A stretch of 64,000 nt of DNA from RGIG9060 sp052173655 (GTDB lineage Bacteria > Spirochaetota > Spirochaetia > Treponematales > Treponemataceae), in NCBI GenBank assembly GCA_052173655.1, contig JBQMYD010000003.1, positions 124,001 through 188,000 of the forward strand, in the 5' to 3' direction. The translations under genes and the position numbers were made by a program. Below the pieces are notes generated by a model. That model saw nothing but the letters and a program-made list of their open reading frames with translations, did not search any database and was not told where the DNA came from. Shown piece after piece: positions 60,641 to 64,000 of the stretch. Each line of letters starts with the position of its first letter. The stretch's first letter is position 1.

Positions 60641-61522
60641 ATGATTAGAAAAGAAAATTCATCAAGACGAAAAACCGGTAAAAAGACTTCAAGATCCAAA
60701 AAAAATAATTTTGCAGGCATAATTTTTTGGTCAGTTTTTGCAATAATAATCTTAATTTGTTTTTTTGCAGCCAAAGGAAAAATAGCCAAAGTTTTAAAAG
60801 AAACGAATTTTTTTACTGAAGTTGTAGGCTCGGAACCTAAATTAATTACAGATTTTATAAACTCTCAAGATCAAACCAAAAATAAAGAAGATTCAAAAGA
60901 AAATAAAACTAAAAAAGATAAAAAAACTCAAACTACCGAAAATAAAATTGAAATTCCAATTCAACAGGAAGAACAAAGAAACGAATCGGAGTTAACAGAG
61001 CGGAAAGAAATTGTTAAAAAGGTAAAAGTTCCGGAACAAATAAAAAAAGATGAAACTACAAAGCAAATTCCGCAAGAAAAAACTGTAACTGAAAAACCTA
61101 AAATGCATTTAAATCTTTGCTTTGTGCAAATTGATTCAGATGGAAAAATTAATCGAAAAGAAATTTTGCGCAGTGTTGAAAAAAATGATTCACCTTTAAC
61201 GACTTCTATAAATCAACTTTTAGCAGGTCCTCTTAAAAATGAAGAAAAAAAAGGAATGATCAGTGTCATACCGGAAGGCACAAAACTTTTAAGTGCTTCA
61301 ATCTCAAACAAAACAGCAATCTTGAACTTTAACGAAAATTTTAGCTACAACACTTATGGTGTTCAAGGTCAACTAAACCAATTAATGCAAATAGTGTATA
61401 CATCCACAAGTTTTAGTACAATCGACAATGTACAGTTTTTAATTGAAGGAGAAAAAAAACAATATCTTGGAGAAGAAGGTGTTTGGATAGGCTCCCCTCT
61501 CGGAAGAGATTCTTTTAATTAA
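60641..61522 (+). CDS. GerMN-domain membrane protein
   Basis: The 293-aa protein starts with a basic cytosolic tail (RKENSSRRKTGKKTSRSKK), one transmembrane helix at about 26-44 (AGIIFWSVFAIIILICFFA), a Lys/Glu-rich linker, and a GerMN domain at 160-290. That domain has NFCFVQIDSD, LLAGPLKNEEKKGMISVIP, SISNKTAILNFNENF and IDNVQFLIEG. GerMN domains occur in spore germination and cell-envelope proteins; the function here is unknown. The start is six bases after TATACT. Confidence 0.78.
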   Translation: MIRKENSSRRKTGKKTSRSKKNNFAGIIFWSVFAIIILICFFAAKGKIAKVLKETNFFTEVVGSEPKLITDFINSQDQTKNKEDSKENKTKKDKKTQTTENKIEIPIQQEEQRNESELTERKEIVKKVKVPEQIKKDETTKQIPQEKTVTEKPKMHLNLCFVQIDSDGKINRKEILRSVEKNDSPLTTSINQLLAGPLKNEEKKGMISVIPEGTKLLSASISNKTAILNFNENFSYNTYGVQGQLNQLMQIVYTSTSFSTIDNVQFLIEGEKKQYLGEEGVWIGSPLGRDSFN

Positions 61523-61525
61523 AAA

Positions 61526-62548
61526 TTATTGCAGAGTATCAAAATACAACTTATTTTCTTGATAAAATTTATCGTAAACCGAGATTACTTTTAGCTCTAT
61601 TTCTTTTCCTTCGACAGTTAGAATTTTTATAACATGTGAAAATTTATTCTTTTCCATAGGACTGTATAAAATATAATCACAAATCAACTTGTTTTCTCGT
61701 TTTTTTATTTTTGAACTTGGAAAATAAACGTAAGAACCATTCAATGATTGTCTATTACTTCTTGAAAAATAATCAAAAAAATCGATATTTTTTGCATACA
61801 AATCATCAACAGGAAAATCCATAAAAAAAATCCAAATGATAGCATTGTTTCCAAGCGTTTTAAGTGTTTCGGGAAAATCCGGGGAATCCTGCCATTTAAA
61901 AGCTTCCATTTGTTTTTTTGATAAATTTTTAGGCTTTATTTGTTTAGGCAAAGGTTCAAAACCTGAAAAATTATCAAATGTATTATCAGTATTACTTGAA
62001 ATTGCTCCTATAGAAACAGCTTCAAAAAGAACTTTTCCATCAATAGCACAAATATTGTTTACATTAAAAATCGGAACGGAAAAATCATATGTAACTATCA
62101 CTTCTCCGTCAAATTGAAAAAAATCCTGAGTTTTGGTAAAAATCTTAGAAAAATCATTACCGGCAACCTTCATGCGTTTTGCAGATAATTCATAAATCAT
62201 ATCATGAATATAATTTATTGAATCTATATCGGCATTGGTTGTATTTTCAGGTAATTTTTCACCTGTAAACTCAATATGATTTGAAGAAGGATTCATTTTA
62301 AAATATATTTGTACTGAATAAATATCTTTACTACCGGCATCTTTTGAAAAATAACGAGCACTTATGGTACTTTCATCATAATACAAAAAACCTATGTAAG
62401 ATTCTTCCTGCCGGGAATAATCCCTATAATAAACATATTGCCCGCTTTCAGTTGAAATGTATTCTGTAATACCCGGAAGTGCAAATCCCGTTACAAAAAA
62501 AGTACCTGTAAAAAAAAGAATAGAAATTGCAATAAAATATTTTTTCAT
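61526..62548 (-). CDS. Exported protein of unknown function
   Basis: The 340-aa protein has a signal peptide (MKKYFIAISILFFTGTFFVTGFA). The mature part is beta-rich with many aromatic residues (QYVYYRDYSRQEESYIGFLYY, ARYFSKDAGSK, NGSYVYFPSSKIKKRENK). It ends IELKVISVYDKFYQENKL. It looks like an outer-envelope or periplasmic protein; no family is recognised. AAAGG precedes ATG. It is convergent with the GerMN gene (three bases apart) and downstream of proS. Confidence 0.6.
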   Translation of the reverse strand: MKKYFIAISILFFTGTFFVTGFALPGITEYISTESGQYVYYRDYSRQEESYIGFLYYDESTISARYFSKDAGSKDIYSVQIYFKMNPSSNHIEFTGEKLPENTTNADIDSINYIHDMIYELSAKRMKVAGNDFSKIFTKTQDFFQFDGEVIVTYDFSVPIFNVNNICAIDGKVLFEAVSIGAISSNTDNTFDNFSGFEPLPKQIKPKNLSKKQMEAFKWQDSPDFPETLKTLGNNAIIWIFFMDFPVDDLYAKNIDFFDYFSRSNRQSLNGSYVYFPSSKIKKRENKLICDYILYSPMEKNKFSHVIKILTVEGKEIELKVISVYDKFYQENKLYFDTLQ

Positions 62549-62585
62549 TTTTTGATACCTTTACACGTAAAACAAAAATTATGTG

Positions 62586-64000
62586 TTACAAAAAACACCG
62601 ACAACTGAGCTTTTCAAGTTCAGATTTTATAAATTCCAAAATTTTTGCACAAACTTTTTCTACAGGAACAAGTTCCGTTTCATCAGAATTCCGCATTTTT
62701 ATTTCGACATTCGGTAAATTTTTCTCACCAACAACTATTCGTACCGGAATACCTATTAAATCCATATCTTTGAATTTTACTCCCGGTCTCTCGTTACGGT
62801 CATCTAAAAGAACTTCCACTCCCGATTTTGTTAATTCATCATAAAGTTTTTGACTGACTTCTTTCATTGTACCATCATATCTTACCGGAACTATAACAAC
62901 CTGAAATGGAGCACAACTCATTGTCCAACAAATTCCGTTTTCATCATGATGTTCTTCTATAATCGAAGCTAAAGTTCTGTCAACACCTATTCCATAACAT
63001 CCCATAAGAGGAGTTACTGATTTTCCATTTTCATCAAGATAAGTTACATTCATTGATTTTGTATACTTATCGCCTAGTTTAAAAATATGACCAAGTTCAT
63101 TGCCTTTTTTTATATAAAACTCTGCATTGCAATCCGGACATTTATCTCCTGCTCTTGCAGTACGTAAATCAGCTGTCATAAATGGAATAAAATCTCTAAC
63201 CGGTTCAACATGAAGATAATCAAAATCCTTTTCACCACCGCCGGTTACGGTATCATGCAAAACAGCTTCAAATGTTCCGTCCTTGTTTGTATACATTACA
63301 CTTTCATCTGCAATAAGAGGGAGTTTCGTAAGACCGACAGGACCTACAAATCCATGAGAGGTTCCTGAATAAAAAATAACGTCATCTTCTTGGGCAAGCT
63401 CAACTGAACTTGCTTTCAGTACAGAAGCAAGCTTTGTTTCGCTTACTTCCAAATCTCCACGTATTGCTACAGCAAAAAAACTTACAGGATAATACGGCAC
63501 TGATGTCTCTTTTGTTTCACATTTAAATGAATTTGCTCCTGCCACATTTTTTAAATCTAAAGAACAATTCAATACTTTATAGATGAGCACTTTTATAAAC
63601 TGTTGTGCAGACATATTAAAAAAATCTTCCATTTGCTTAATCGTTTCAACTCCGGGACATGAAACTTTTTCAATTGCCTTATCAGTTTTTACAAGCTTAT
63701 TTCCCATTAAGTCATACGCGGTATCCTGACAACAGGATGCTTTTTCTATATTTGCAGCATACCCGCATTTTGGACATAAAATAAGAGTATCATCTCCTAC
63801 CGGGCTTTCTACCATGAATTCTTCCGAACCGCTTCCGCCCATGGCACCGGTATCAGCTTTTACACTTATTGTAGAAAGCCCCATCCGTTTAAAAATTCGT
63901 TTATATGCATTTGCACATTTTTGATAGCTTTTATCTAAAGATTCCTGATCCGCATCAAAAGAATATGCATCCATCATTATGAATTCTCTGCCTCGCATTA
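62586..64000 (-). CDS. proS: Proline-tRNA ligase, C-terminal part (cut by window edge)
   Basis: This class II tRNA synthetase charges tRNA-Pro. The window holds about 470 residues, starting at the internal motif 2 (MRGREFIMMDAYSFD). The N-terminal 140 or so residues lie beyond base 64000, so the ATG at 63998 is not the real start. Residues about 115-290 of the visible part contain the bacterial INS editing domain (ETIKQMEDFFNMSAQQFIKVL, FVGPVGLTKL). Motif 3 GCYGIGVDRTL and the anticodon-binding domain (FQVVIVPVRYDG, VEVLLDDRNERPGVKFKD) follow. The presence of INS and of a PrdX-like domain at 15537-16649 is notable. Confidence 0.93.
   Translation of the reverse strand, partial: MRGREFIMMDAYSFDADQESLDKSYQKCANAYKRIFKRMGLSTISVKADTGAMGGSGSEEFMVESPVGDDTLILCPKCGYAANIEKASCCQDTAYDLMGNKLVKTDKAIEKVSCPGVETIKQMEDFFNMSAQQFIKVLIYKVLNCSLDLKNVAGANSFKCETKETSVPYYPVSFFAVAIRGDLEVSETKLASVLKASSVELAQEDDVIFYSGTSHGFVGPVGLTKLPLIADESVMYTNKDGTFEAVLHDTVTGGGEKDFDYLHVEPVRDFIPFMTADLRTARAGDKCPDCNAEFYIKKGNELGHIFKLGDKYTKSMNVTYLDENGKSVTPLMGCYGIGVDRTLASIIEEHHDENGICWTMSCAPFQVVIVPVRYDGTMKEVSQKLYDELTKSGVEVLLDDRNERPGVKFKDMDLIGIPVRIVVGEKNLPNVEIKMRNSDETELVPVEKVCAKILEFIKSELEKLSCRCFL

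Overview
The window looks like chromosomal DNA from a low-G+C host-associated spirochete, most likely a Treponema. This rests on the overall gene repertoire: tandem SUMF1/FGE-domain lipoproteins, a bacterial XPB helicase next to its partner protein, an OMP-type porin, FlgM, NfnAB, LuxS/Pfs and many short lipoproteins. The species cannot be fixed from sequence reading alone. There are no IS elements, prophages, CRISPR arrays or rRNA genes. Genes are tightly packed, run in short operons on both strands, and read as mostly core genome.

Layout. 0-7 kb: pyrE; a 353-bp AT-rich gap with DnaA-box-like sites; a MATE exporter; an EAL phosphodiesterase; a PHP phosphoesterase; and a two-headed cyclic-nucleotide-binding regulator. 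7.0-7.6 kb: an RNA block (tRNA-Ser TGA, GCT and GGA, tRNA-Arg GCG, and the small SRP RNA) behind a clear promoter. 7.7-12.2 kb: an outer-membrane barrel protein and a feoA-feoA-feoB-(small Cys-rich membrane protein) ferrous iron operon. 12.3-15.5 kb: purC and a two-gene operon of FGE-domain lipoproteins whose promoter carries the same 22-bp operator as the feo promoter. 15.5-21.8 kb: an O-methyltransferase/PrdX fusion, a dCMP deaminase operon (with MBL hydrolase, WYL regulator and EamA transporter), a HAD phosphatase and birA. 21.9-27.7 kb: a BirA-controlled biotin ECF transporter (bioY, ATPase, EcfT) and an FbpABC-type ABC transporter. 27.7-33.6 kb: sirtuin, cytidine deaminase, ilvE, an N-acetylglutamate synthase carrying its own HTH domain behind three copies of a 15-bp element, a hydroxyacyl-CoA dehydrogenase and a TetR regulator.

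33.6-48.7 kb: an rRNA methyltransferase, the XPB pair, 5-formyl-THF cyclo-ligase, pfs-luxS, ctpA-rsmE-wecG and NfnAB. 48.7-64 kb: M18 aminopeptidase, NhaC, an S1-repeat protein, lipoproteins, rsmI-flgM, a TrmH-type methyltransferase, an HATPase-HDOD protein, SlyD, a Gx/EcfT-like membrane protein, a TPR protein, a GerMN protein and the C-terminal part of proS, which runs off the right edge.

Three regulatory patterns stand out. First, at least eight genes have a -10 box exactly six bases before the start codon and no ribosome binding site, which predicts leaderless mRNAs. Second, a shared AGTTAGC-N4-GCTAACT operator at +1 links iron uptake to FGE-domain lipoproteins. Third, three copies of TAATCTTGCCGATAA overlap the promoter of an HTH-ArgA fusion, which suggests an arginine-biosynthesis enzyme that represses its own gene. 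All functions are read from motifs and remembered family features; no database search was run.
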